Shown here one piece after another: positions 8,383 through 17,015 of a stretch of 20,874 nucleotides of DNA (position 1 is the first letter of the stretch; every line of letters starts with the position of its first letter). The notes under the pieces were generated by a model. The model was not told where the DNA came from and did not search any database. It was given only the letters and a program-made list of their open reading frames with translations. Source of the DNA: Priapulus caudatus (lineage: Eukaryota; Priapulida; Priapulimorpha; Priapulimorphida; Priapulidae); NCBI RefSeq assembly GCF_000485595.1, contig NW_014577477.1, positions 58,940 through 79,813 of the forward strand, given 5' to 3'. A program made the position numbers and the translations under genes.

Positions 8383-8859
8383 GTAAAACATGCCTACCTC
8401 ATCATTTATATATGTATGCCTGCTCTTTCTCTTTCTTTAACTAAAAAATCGGTGGTGAATTATCTATATCTATCTATATATATATCCATCCATCCATCCA
8501 TCTATCTATCTATCTATCTATCTGTCTGTCTGTCTGTCTATCCATCATCATCCATCCATCCATCCATCTCCCTCTATTATCTTTCTATCTATCTATCTAT
8601 CTATCTATCTATTTATCTGTCTGTCTGTCTGTCTGTCTGTCTGTCCTCATCATCCATCATCTTCCATCCTATATCTATCTATCTATCTATCTATCCATCC
8701 ATCCATACCATCCATCCATTCATCCATTCATCCATCCATCATCTATCCATCCATCTCTCTATGCATGCATCCATCATCCATCCATCCCTCCATAATATCT
8801 CTATATCCATCCATCCATCCATCTCCATCCATTCATCCATCATATCCTCCATCCATCTC

Positions 8860-8898
<39 letters not shown>

Positions 8899-8933
8899 AT
8901 CTATCTATCTATCTATCTATCTATCATCATCTA

Positions 8934-8966
<33 letters not shown>

Positions 8967-9436
8967 ATGTCTGTCGTCTGTCTGTCCTGTCTGCCTGTCT
9001 GTCCTGTCGATCCTCCATTCCTACATTTCCATCATCCATCATCATCGCATTCTCGCCATGCATGCATATCCATCGCATCCCATCCATTCATCCATGCCAT
9101 TACTATCCATCTCACCCCCAAGACGTGCGATTCATTCCATCCATCCATCCATCCATCCATCCATCCATCCATCCATCCATCCATCCATCCATCCATCCAT
9201 CCATCCATCCGTCGTCCATCCATCTATCCATCCATCCATACATTCATTCATCCATCCATCCATCCATCCATCCATCCATCCATCTCCATCTATTCATTCA
9301 TCTATCGATCCATCCATCCACCCATCCATCCATGTATCTATCGAATTTTATTGAGAGTAATCAAAAATGGATTTCGTTTTTCACCATTGTCCAACATAGT
9401 TGCATGTGATAGTGATGCTTGCTTTTCTGACCATAG
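8383..9436 (+). other. Intron dominated by a compound tetranucleotide microsatellite
   Basis: Most of this 1.05-kb intron is the ATCT/GTCT/ATCC array described separately. The remaining ends have no recognised feature. Confidence 0.5.
8459..9343. repeat. Compound (ATCT)n/(GTCT)n/(ATCC)n microsatellite, about 0.9 kb
   Basis: Blocks of TATC, TGTC and CATC repeats alternate, interrupted by ATTC, CATCAT and a short non-repetitive island at 9005-9140. The longest pure block is (ATCC)n at about 9138-9210. One strand is almost entirely C, T and A, so the array is strongly strand-asymmetric. Long open frames of Ser-Ile-His-Pro and Tyr-Leu-Ser-Ile on the plus strand are a by-product and not genes. 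Confidence 0.95.
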
Positions 9437-9503
9437 ATGGCGTCGATGCTTGATGGTATTACCTTTGAAGAATTGTGAACTTTTCTTCACTCTGCACCGG
9501 CAG
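9437..9503 (+). CDS. Probable exon after the last ankyrin repeat
   Basis: Acceptor GACCATAG and donor GTATGT enclose 67 nt. In the phase left by the previous exon (AG|A) it is open as W-R-R-C-L-M-V-L-P-L and ends in phase 0, fitting the next open exon. In another frame it begins M-A-S-M-L-D-G-I-T-F-E-E-L before a TGA. That version, following Y-D-Y-A-A-D-N-Q, looks more like the end of the p105 ankyrin domain (a helix followed by I-L-N-G). If the second frame is right, this exon also carries a frameshift. Confidence 0.4.
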
Positions 9504-9816
9504 GTATGTATATGTATTTGCAATAGTCCACCTAGGCTTGCAAGATACCTGCCCACCAGCTCGCGATTTTTATTTTAACTTTTAGAGTGTGTGAAAATGT
9601 GTGAAAATCTGTCCTTGCTAGACTAGTTCTCGGTCCTTAACTTCCAGTAAGGTCAGGAAATGCAGCTGGGTAAGTGCCATTTCATTGGTTGGCCCAACAT
9701 ATTTTACCAATGCAGGCAAAATTAATAGTTCTGGCCACACAAAAGGTATAAGCTAATGTGCATGTCTGTATAAAATATATAAAATGGGTTTGTATTGCTA
9801 ACATAGTTATTGACAG

Positions 9817-10064
9817 GAAACCAGCCTACTGGCAGCAAAGCTGATTCGTCTTGGTCATTTTGCTTCTGAAAACGAGGCAGATATAAAGGCATGTCAATTT
9901 CTTGCCACTCTACTTGGAGGAGGAAAATGTGGCAAATCTGCATGGGAAAGGTTTCTTTTTTTGTCAATTTTAAGGCAAGAAAGGGCACAGCCTGTCACTT
10001 TCGTAATGTGCTGAAGGCAATTGAAGCGGATAGTCAGGTGGACGTTGTGATGAAGGATGCCTGA
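9817..10064 (+). CDS. Probable last exon, C-terminal helical segment (frameshift at T7)
   Basis: After acceptor TTGACAG the phase-0 frame is open to a TGA at 10012. It reads E-T-S-L-L-A-A-K-L-I-R-L-G-H, then C-Q-F-L-A-T-L-L-G-G-G-K, then a tryptophan-containing helix. In the next frame, from about the T7 run near 9955, sequence continues to a stop at 10062-10064 as F-R-N-V-L-K-A-I-E-A-D-S-Q-V-D. The parts look helical. p105 and p100 carry a C-terminal death domain, and the L-A-x-x-L-G pattern plus the last helix would be compatible, but I cannot establish that. AATAAA at 10151 supports a transcript end shortly after. Confidence 0.45.
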
Positions 10065-10452
10065 AGTCCAACACCATATAACATTGAGTTAATTTAGAGT
10101 CATACCCGATGGGTGATTCCCATATGCTTGGAAAGTATTATAGACGTAATAATAAACGTAATGAAATAATAGACTGACATGAATTTCAGGTAAAAGTTTT
10201 TTACAAGTATGTAAAGAAATCTATAACATGTGTTTAGAAATCTGCATTGACAACTTTTATGAATAAACAACATGTTAGTTTTTTATGAATTGCTTAACGG
10301 TTTTGTGCACATTTCGGAGAGAAAATTATTTAGAGTAATATTTGAAGGTATGATTAACAACAATGTGTTGATTAGTAACTCATATACAGTGCCTGTAATC
10401 CTTTTGAACCCATTTTCCTATCTTTAAATAAAGAAAATTTCAGAAATAATAC
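10065..10452 (+). other. 3' flank / 3' UTR, AT-rich
   Basis: This is non-coding sequence between the last exon and the BEL 5' LTR. AATAAA hexamers occur at 10151-10156, 10262-10267 and about 10429-10434. Confidence 0.5.
10151..10267 (+). terminator. Candidate polyadenylation signals (AATAAA)
   Basis: Two canonical AATAAA hexamers lie 87 and 198 bp after the last plausible stop codon of the upstream gene, on its coding strand. They are suggestive only, because the region is AT-rich. Confidence 0.4.
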
Positions 10453-11324
10453 TGTTTCGCTGAGCGAAAAGTTTTGTTGTTGTTTTGTTTAATCAGATTT
10501 AAAATCTCATTATGAGAGATCATTTTAAGAGCGATGGTTATTTGTTTGTGAGATGAGTAAAATAAGGTATATTTGTTTATTAAAATAGCGGAAAAGCAGG
10601 AAACTTTAATGGTTCAATAATTGTTAATTTATGGTATTTTGCATGTATATAATTTTTATTACAGATTGAATTATTAGTCTTCACTGTCTTCAATACATCA
10701 CAAATGGAATCAAATAAAGACATTTGAAGCAATCCAATTTTGAGCTTTAACTTTGTTAATTTTCGTGGTCAGCGCGCCAAATACAATAAAATGTCTCGTA
10801 GTTGCTGTTTTTTAATATGCTGGTCATGTACAACTTTTGTAGATCCATTTGTAGTTGCTATTACATAGTAAGTGGGATTAGTTGAGAAATAATCCAAGAA
10901 AGCCATTTGAGGTTTTATGATAGTGTGAACATTGAAGGCGCCTGCAATCGTCGTGCTTTACCTATAGACCCATGGTGGTGTGTGTGCAATCGCTACGCAC
11001 CCCTGAAAACGGAGCTTCGTTTCCAGCAGACGGGTTGCTACCACACGGTCTAGTCCGGTTAGGACCAGTAGCAGATAAGGTCGAGCAGCACACGAGCCCT
11101 CTGCATCTACACGAATGAGTTGGAGTGCATTTGAGAGCAGAGGCATGGCCAAATATCATGTAGGGCTCGGCTCTGCAATGACGTCTTGTGATAGAGAAAG
11201 GTCAGTATTTTTGGTGTTGGGCCACAGTAGAGGGCGTCTATAGGCAGCAGGTCTGAATAAACACTACACAGAAATTAATTAAAAGCCATATCATTCAATT
11301 TCTCCGGAATCAGCATTCCGTTTC
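10453..11324 (+). repeat. BEL/Pao 5' LTR (internal ~400-bp gap relative to 3' LTR)
   Basis: It starts TGTTTCGCTGAGC, like the 3' LTR, and is shared with it through 11221. About 400 bp present in the 3' LTR are missing at about 10595, and an extra ~18 bp occurs near 10482-10500. Across 10596-11221 I count about 18 differences, roughly 3 percent. The final segment 11222-11324, including AATAAA at 11256-11261, is not in the 3' LTR. The right border is placed just before TGGTGCC, a plausible tRNA primer-binding start. A TATATAA at 10646 could be the promoter core. Confidence 0.7.
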
Positions 11325-11342
11325 TGGTGCCAGCATTCAGCA
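11325..11342 (+). other. Candidate primer-binding site
   Basis: TGGTGCCAGCATTC follows the presumed LTR end and lies directly upstream of the gag ATG. LTR-element primer sites usually start TGG, complementary to a tRNA CCA end. I cannot assign which tRNA. Confidence 0.4.
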
Positions 11343-11344
11343 AG

Positions 11345-12238
11345 ATGGCAGAAACAGCGAAGGAGTTAAAGCTAAAGAGAAGGGGAGCGAAGGCAAAGAT
11401 GACGAGAGCTGGGAACGCGGTGCTACAGCTCATCGATGGGAGTGCCATTAAGAGAGATGTAGAGGAGAAGTTCCAGCAGCTTAAGACCCTCTACCAGGAG
11501 CTTCAGCAGAAGCATGAGAGTTACGCGGAGCTCATAGCCGATGACGAGGCGTTTGAGGAAGAGGAAAAATGGATGGAAGCTTGCGACACATCCTTTGTAT
11601 ATTGGCAAGTGAGAGTCAGCAAGTATCTCGTTAAGTCAGGAGAGAGAGCAGAGCCGGAAAATGTAACAGAAGCAGCGCCTTCTTCTGAGAGTCTTGGAGG
11701 TACAGTACAGTTAGAGTCAGGTGAGTCTGCCTCTCCTCCTGAGGTAACAGCTCCACCGTACAGCCTGAGGATGGAGAAGCCAAGTCTTCCCAAGTTTAGC
11801 GGAGATGTCCGGGAGTTCTTCGTATTCCGGGATGACTTCAGACATCTGATAGATGGCCGCTACAGCAAACGTGATGGGATCACCATTCTACGAAGCTGTC
11901 TAAGAGGGAAGCCCCTTGACCTGATTTGGGGCATAGGCACTGATTATGACGCTGCGTGGGAGCAGCTGGACTCGATTTATGGAGATCCTAGATTCGTAGC
12001 GGATGCCATCGTCAACGATATCCGCAGATTCCGAACACTCAAGGAGCAGGAAGATAGCCGCTTCTGTGATTTAGTTCACCTGGTCAGAAGAAGTTTTAAC
12101 ATCCTCAAGGGTGTTGGAAGAGTGAACGACATGGACAACAACCATATGCTCGCATCGATAGAGATGAAGATGACCGGAAAGCATGGTTTTGTTTTCAGGA
12201 AAAGGAGAACGATCCAGCGTCTCTTCAAATGCTTCTAG
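11345..12238 (+). CDS. BEL/Pao Gag-like protein, C-terminally cut by stop
   Basis: This is the structural protein that would form the retrotransposon particle. The ATG at 11345 is the first after the LTR. The N-terminal ~80 residues are lysine/glutamate-rich and predicted coiled coil (heptad-like L-x-x-L with E-E-E-E). A linker rich in S, E and P follows. From about residue 140 the P-S-L-P-K-F-S-G-D, then F-F-V-F-R-D-D-F-R-H-L-I block, and L-R-G-K-P-L-D-L-I-W, are typical of the DUF1759 Gag domain of BEL elements. In most BEL elements Gag and Pol are one frame. Here the last ~20 residues are frameshifted and stops occur in all frames around 12236-12253, so 297 residues remain and Pol is cut off. 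Confidence 0.85.
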   Translation: MAETAKELKLKRRGAKAKMTRAGNAVLQLIDGSAIKRDVEEKFQQLKTLYQELQQKHESYAELIADDEAFEEEEKWMEACDTSFVYWQVRVSKYLVKSGERAEPENVTEAAPSSESLGGTVQLESGESASPPEVTAPPYSLRMEKPSLPKFSGDVREFFVFRDDFRHLIDGRYSKRDGITILRSCLRGKPLDLIWGIGTDYDAAWEQLDSIYGDPRFVADAIVNDIRRFRTLKEQEDSRFCDLVHLVRRSFNILKGVGRVNDMDNNHMLASIEMKMTGKHGFVFRKRRTIQRLFKCF

Positions 12239-12255
12239 AGTAGATTTCGAGTAAA

Positions 12256-15051
12256 ATGAAGGCCAGGATGCGAGCTTCGGCCCCACTTCGGACGGAATCC
12301 TGTCAAGCAAGCTTCAGCTACTGTGCCCAGCAAAAAGAAACGAGGCAGGAGACGGAAAGAAAGTGGACGCCAACGCCCGGTACTCTGAACAGATGTTGGT
12401 TGTGCAGCTCTCCGGATCACTGGGTAGACCAGTGTAAGAAATTCGCATCTAGGCCAGTACCGGATAGGTTGAGGATGGCCAAGAAAAATCGTGCTTGTTT
12501 TAGCTGCCTCAGACAAGCAGAGAGAGGGCATTGTAAGAAACGCAGACCGTGTCCAGAGATGTTTCAAGGGCAGAAGTGCAAATTCTACCATCAGCCACTG
12601 TTGCACCCTGTAGAAAGACGGAGGCCGAGTAACAGTTCAGAGCAGACGCAACGAGCCTATGTATATGTCGCCACGGTCGGAGCCAAGGAAGCTCTGCTAC
12701 CGATCGTTTTAGTTGAGATCATGGGACGCAATGGCAGCAAGAAGGAGGGTAACGTTCTGCTTGATTCAGGTGCGCAGATAAGCCTCGTCCGCCAGGAGTT
12801 AGCAACAGAGCTGCAGTTGAAGGGCAAGCCCACCACTATCACCATAGGCAAGATTGGTGGAGAAGAAGAGGTTTTGCAGACCAATATGTATAAAGTGCCG
12901 ATAAGAGAAGCTGGAAAGGGAGGCAACCCCTTTATCGTGTCAGCCGTAGGGATTTCGTGCATTAGCGAAAATGCAGCCACTACTGATCTGGATGATCTGA
13001 CAAGGAAGTTTGGTCTCAAGCTCACGGATGTGCACAGAGGTAGCGGAGCTGTGGATCTCTTGATCGGAATCGACCAGGCCAGGTTACATGGCGGAGAGAC
13101 AAGGGAGGTAGGCTACTGCACTGCTCGAAAGTCGCCAATAGGATGGGTCATCTTTGGTTCAGCACCTGATGATAAAGTGCAGAGTAATGATGTACTCCAT
13201 GTCAAAGTAACATCGCCTGTTGATTTGACAGACTTTTGGTCAGTCGAGTCTGAGGGAGTGAGGATGGATGGGAGTCAGTGTAAGGAGAGCAGACTTACAA
13301 GACAAGAGGCCATTGAGGAACAGGTCATCAGATCCTCAGCTCACAAGATCGGAAAGCAGTGGGAGATAGCCTACCCTTGGGAACAAGATCCACAAATGTT
13401 GCCGGATAACAAGTGCCAGGCGGAGAAGGTGCTTCATTCAACAGAGAGGAGGCTTGCTAAGAATCCCGAGCACGCCAAAGCTTATGACCAGCAGATCCGT
13501 GAAATGGAGGGGATGGGTTTCGCCAGGAGGCTTTCGCCTCAGGAGGTGAATAAGCAGGAAGGACCTGTGCATTACATCTCCCACCACGCAATAGTGAGGC
13601 CTGAAAAAAAGAGTACTCCAATCAGAATAGTCTTCAACTCATCGGCATCATTTCAAGGACATAGCTTAAATGAATACTGGATGAAAGGAACCTTATGCGC
13701 CGATATCTCAAAGATGTACCACAGAGTGCTCATTCCAGAGAGTGATCAACACGTACACAGGTTCCTTTGGAGGAACATGGATATGAGTAGAACACCAGAC
13801 GTGTATATCATGAAGGTAGTAACCTTTGGAGACAAGCCTGCAGCGGCAATGGCGCAGATTGCTCTCAAGATGACTGCAGAGGAAGGGGAGAGTACACACC
13901 CAGAAGCAGCGAATGTCCTCAATCACAATGTGTACATGGACGACATTTGTGAGTCGGTCAGGACGATTCCTGAAGCGGAGAAGCTCTCCAGTGATATAGA
14001 CGAGCTATTAGCTGAAGGTGGCTTCAAAGTCAAGGGGTGGATATCAAATGAGCCACTACATGGAGACAGCAAGGAAGATAACATGAAGCTACTAGAAGCC
14101 CTTGCTGAAGAGAAAATGCTGGGTGTCGTGTGGGACAAGAAAGAAGACGTCTTCTCATACCGAGTAAAGTTCCATGAAGGTATGATGCCTTCAACTGATG
14201 CGGGAGGGGACCATCTAAAGCTCACCAAAAGGAAGATGCTAAGCCAAGTGGCCCGTGTTTTTGACCCCATTGGCTTTGCAGCTATAATCATTGCACGCGC
14301 TAAGATGGTTCTACAGAGGCTATGGCAGGTGGGCCTTCAATGGGACGATCCACTAACGGAGAGAGAGCATGCTGAATGGATCAAGCTGTTTGAGGAGATA
14401 AAGTCGCTTTACGATGTCAAGCTAGAGAGATGTCTTACGCCATCCAACGCAAGAGGCAAGCCAGTTCTGTGCATTTTCAGTAATGCCTCAGAAAAGGCAT
14501 ATGGTACGTGTGCGTACCTAAGATGGCAGACTGAGGATGACAAGTACGATGTGCGGTTCGTGGCGGCAAAGTCAAAGGTAGCGCCGCTTAAGACATTGAC
14601 AATACCTCGTCTGGAGCTTCAAGCGGCGGTGTTAGCCTCCAGACTGTACAAGGCAATAAATGATGAAATGAGAGTGGAAGTAGCGAAAGTGATATTCTTC
14701 GTCGACAGTATGATTGTGTTCCACTGGATCAAATCTCCTGCTAGAGGCTTCAAGGCGTTTGTGTCCAGCAGAGTGGGAGAAATTCAAGGTCTAACAGATC
14801 CTTCTCAGTGGAAACACATTCCGGGAGTTATGAATGCCGCTGATGATGTATCCAGAGGAGTAACGGCCGAGAAACTGGGAGAAGTATGGAAGCATGGTCC
14901 TAGCTTTCTCTACACTGACGAAGCAGAATGGCCAGTAGATGAGCCCGAAGCAGATCAGAGGGCTGTTGAGGTAGAGAAGAGGAAATCGCCAGCCGTGCTT
15001 ACAGTGTATGAGACAAGCGATGTGATAGATTGCACACGGTTTTCCAGTTGA
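12256..15051 (+). pseudogene. BEL/Pao Pol: zinc knuckles, protease, RT, RNase H (defective)
   Basis: This 931-codon frame is opened only because the Gag-Pol link is broken; its ATG is not a native start. Order: zinc knuckle from residue 47 (C-x2-C-x4-H-x4-C) with further Cys/His clusters to about 115; aspartic protease with D-S-G-A at 170-173; reverse transcriptase with the first catalytic Asp at 483 and Y-M-D-D at 560-563; the Pao region with F-D-P-I-G-F at 669-674; and RNase H at about 735-870. Two defects lie inside the frame. About two dozen residues seem missing just before Asp483, judged against family memory, and the first RNase H acid is Asn743, with Glu787, Asp817 and Asp863/864 present. 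The frame ends at a TGA at 15049 where Trp is expected. Confidence 0.9.
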
Positions 15052-15512
15052 AGAAAATTACTGAGAGGGACAGCTTACGTGATGAGATTCGTAGGCATGC
15101 TAAAGTCCAAAATCCAGAAGGGATCTCTACCCGACGACAAGACGGCTCTAACCACTACGGAGTTAGAGAGAGCTGAAATGTACTGGATAAAGGTAGCACA
15201 GGGGAGGACCAAGCCACGCTTCAAGAAGGGGGACTTCAATGTGCTCACTCCTTTCATCAAAGAGGAAGGAGTGATCAGAGTTGGAGGTAGAGTGGGAAAC
15301 ATGGTCACATCACACGAGTCTAAGCATCCCATTTGACCATGGCATATCACTGCTAATTACTCAATACACGCACGAATCGAGTCATCATGCTGTAGCAGCA
15401 ACGACGGCCAAGACACGGATGAGGTTCTGGATCTTGAAGGGGCACCGGCTTGCTAAGTCTGCAAAACACCGTTGTTTGTGTGGTCTGCAGAGCAGCTGCA
15501 TGCCAGGGAGAG
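15052..15512 (+). pseudogene. BEL/Pao integrase N-terminal part (HHCC zinc finger), frameshifted
   Basis: Directly after the TGA, the same frame continues with R-K-L-L-R-G-T-A-Y and runs to a TGA at 15334. The integrase_H2C2 zinc-binding region (T-H-E-S-S-H-H then F-W-I-L-K-G-H and K-H-R-C) is in the next frame, 15338-15480. A further small shift near 15475 is needed to reach the frame used by the catalytic core. This part would hold the zinc finger that helps integrase multimerise. The segment is cut off by the solo LTR. Confidence 0.8.
15509..15512. repeat. Target-site duplication AGAG (left)
   Basis: AGAG sits immediately left of the solo LTR and is repeated at 15959-15962. Removing the insert plus one copy rejoins integrase-coding sequence. 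Confidence 0.6.
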
Positions 15513-15958
15513 TGTAGGGAAGTAGTTTGTACGTCATAAATTAACGTATAAATAATCAAGAAGACATATAGAATTTGTGTTCACTAAAGAAATATATTGT
15601 TTACAACCATAACAGTCACCATCTCGTCGTCCCGTCCTGTCTCGTTCCAGTCTCCCAGCTTCCCCCGTTCAACCGTCCTTCCAATCTTTATATATGACTC
15701 TCTCGTCCAATCACAGCCCAGTTCTACTCTCCTCTAGCCAATCACACACCACTCTCTCTCTTGTTCAAACTTTTACGCGGGAAATGTACAGATGGCCAGC
15801 ATCTGTATAAACGGCGCCCGCTAGTCTGAAGTTCTCCCAGCCTAACTATTTCTCATCTCTAAGCTAAACGCCCAACCCTTCTCTCTGTACAACCCACCCT
15901 ATCTACGATTACTAATCCAATGTGACATCTGTACAACATATGTAAAAGAGACGTTACA
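15513..15958 (-). mobile_element. Solo LTR inserted in the integrase region
   Basis: This 446-bp insert is flanked by AGAG, begins TGTAGG and ends GTTACA, so in either orientation it has TG...CA ends. On the minus strand it reads like an LTR promoter: two TGATTGG (CCAAT-box) motifs at plus 15707-15711 and 15738-15742, then TATATAAAG at 15686-15694, then a G-rich leader. The composition (pyrimidine-rich on plus) differs from the flanking integrase sequence. A 4-bp duplication fits Ty3/gypsy-like elements, but the family was not identified. No internal coding region remains, as after LTR-LTR recombination. Confidence 0.75.
15686..15742 (-). promoter_or_regulatory. Solo-LTR promoter core: two CCAAT boxes and TATA box
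   Basis: On the minus strand, TGATTGG motifs (CCAAT in reverse) at 15738-15742 and 15707-15711 precede TATATAAAG at 15686-15694. Their order and spacing are those of a polymerase II promoter that would transcribe leftward through the remnant of integrase and pol. Confidence 0.5.
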
Positions 15959-15962
15959 AGAG

Positions 15963-16839
15963 ACGCAGATGATGGCCAGCTTGCCCAGTAGCAGAGTAGC
16001 TCCGTTCACGCCGCCATTCCACTTCACGTCGTGTGACTACTTCGGCCCATATCAAGTGAAAGTGGGTCGAAACAAGAAATCGAAGTACTATGGTGTGATA
16101 TTTACCTGTTTGAACACCAGAGCTGTTCATCTTGAGCTTGCAGTAGACTGTTCAACGCAGGAGTTTCTGCAGGTTCTCCGGAGGTTTTTCGCGCTTAGAG
16201 GCCATCCGAAGGTCATCATGAGCGATAACGGTACTCAGTTCGTGGGTGCCCAGCGTGAGCTACGAGAGATGGTGAAAGGTTGGAGCAGCTTGGAACTTCG
16301 AGAATTCTGCGCAGAGAAGGGAGGTGAGTGGAAGTTCACCACACCGTTAGCTCCACACCAAAACGGATGCGCCGAAGCTCTTGTTAAAAGTTGCAAGTTT
16401 GCCTTACGGAAGGCCATAGGTAGTCAGTGTCTAGCACCGTTTGAGTTGTATACATGTTTGGTAGAGATAGCAAACCTTGTTAACCAGCGTCCCATCGGTA
16501 GAATACCAAATGACCCAGACGACGGTAGTTACATATGTCCCAATGATATGTTGTTAGGGAGAGCGTCGCGAAGCGTACCCCAAGGTCCGTTTAGAGAGAC
16601 AGAGAATCCGCGTCATCGCGTTGAGTTTGTACAGCGCATAGTCGATTCGTTCTGGAGACGTTGGTCGCGGGACGTTCTTCCGCTCCTTGTTCCCACAAGG
16701 AAATGGAACACCGAGCGTCGTAATGTTCGCGATAAAGACGTTGTCATGCTTGCAGACGCGAATGCGGTTCGTGGAAGGTGGACACTCACTAGGGTGATGC
16801 AAGTATTGTCGAGTTGCAAATGCCGATGGTCGAGTTAGG
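15963..16839 (+). pseudogene. BEL/Pao integrase catalytic core and DUF5641-like end
   Basis: The integrase core inserts the cDNA into host DNA. The catalytic triad is visible, numbering from the ATG-ATG at 15969: Asp23 (S-C-D-Y-F-G-P), Asp86 (S-D-N-G-T) and Glu136 (N-G-C-A-E-A-L). C-terminal to this, S-F-W-R-R-W-S-R-D and the N-A-V-R-G-R-W block belong to the DUF5641 domain found at the end of BEL Pol. The frame drifts out just before its natural end (stop at about 16836), and the last ~37 codons lie in another frame. The triad itself is intact; loss of function comes from the breaks before it. Confidence 0.85.
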
Positions 16840-16935
16840 AACGTACAGTTGAAAACCGCGGCGGGCGTTTATCGCAGACCGGTTACCAAGATCGCGGTTA
16901 TCTATCCCGCAGAGGGGTACGATGATTTAGTGTAA
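16825..16935 (+). pseudogene. Native C-terminus of BEL/Pao Pol in shifted frame
   Basis: In the frame starting at 16825 the sequence reads G-V-Y-R-R-P-V-T-K-I-A-V-I-Y-P and ends shortly after at TAA 16933-16935. This is the usual last segment of BEL Pol (V-x-R-P-x-x-K-I-x-x-L/I). It shows the real stop and that a frameshift lies at about 16815-16824. Confidence 0.75.
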
Positions 16936-16985
16936 ATGTGTGTCTATGTTAATATGTTTAGGTCTTGAAATAAGGCTAAAGGTGT

Positions 16986-17015
16986 ATGAGGAAAAGTCCT
17001 CATTCGGGGGGATGA
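16986..17015 (+). other. Pre-LTR hairpin and polypurine tract
   Basis: GAGGA/TCCTC form a 5-bp stem-loop just before GGGGGGATGA (from 17006), which abuts the TG of the 3' LTR at 17016. Such a G-run is the expected plus-strand primer. Confidence 0.65.

Larger units (their letters stand above)
3127..10064 (+). pseudogene. NF-kB p105/p100-like gene, 3' part (end of Rel domain, ankyrin repeats)
   Basis: Eight exons on the plus strand join with compatible GT/AG borders and phases. They encode the end of a Rel homology domain, then about six ankyrin repeats in the order and spacing seen in NF-kB p105/p100. The family makes a Rel DNA-binding subunit tethered to an IkB-like ankyrin inhibitor; removing the ankyrin half releases the factor to the nucleus. 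Earlier Rel exons would lie left of the window. The exons at 3785, 6846 and 7507 are intact; those at 3127, 4732, 8176 and probably 9437 and 9817 contain a stop or frameshifts. Retained introns rule out a processed retrocopy. Alternatives are a functional gene in an indel-rich assembly, or another IkB/Bcl-3-type ankyrin gene. The Rel-like exon favours NF-kB. Confidence 0.65.

Noticed and set aside
8459-9343. CRISPR-like array
   Set aside because: The repeats are 4 bp without unique spacers of regular size; it is a microsatellite.
8416-9578. Long plus-strand open frames of 200-312 codons
   Set aside because: They consist of Ser-Ile-His-Pro and Tyr-Leu-Ser-Ile repeats produced by tetranucleotide microsatellites in three frames at once; not genes.
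10990-11110. tRNA-derived SINE inside the BEL LTR
   Set aside because: The GGTCGAGCAG stretch only loosely resembles a B-box, no A-box is in place, and the segment is part of both LTRs.
13923-14291. Minus-strand ORFs of about 120 codons inside pol
   Set aside because: They are antisense shadows of the BEL reverse transcriptase and Gag regions, with no motif of their own.
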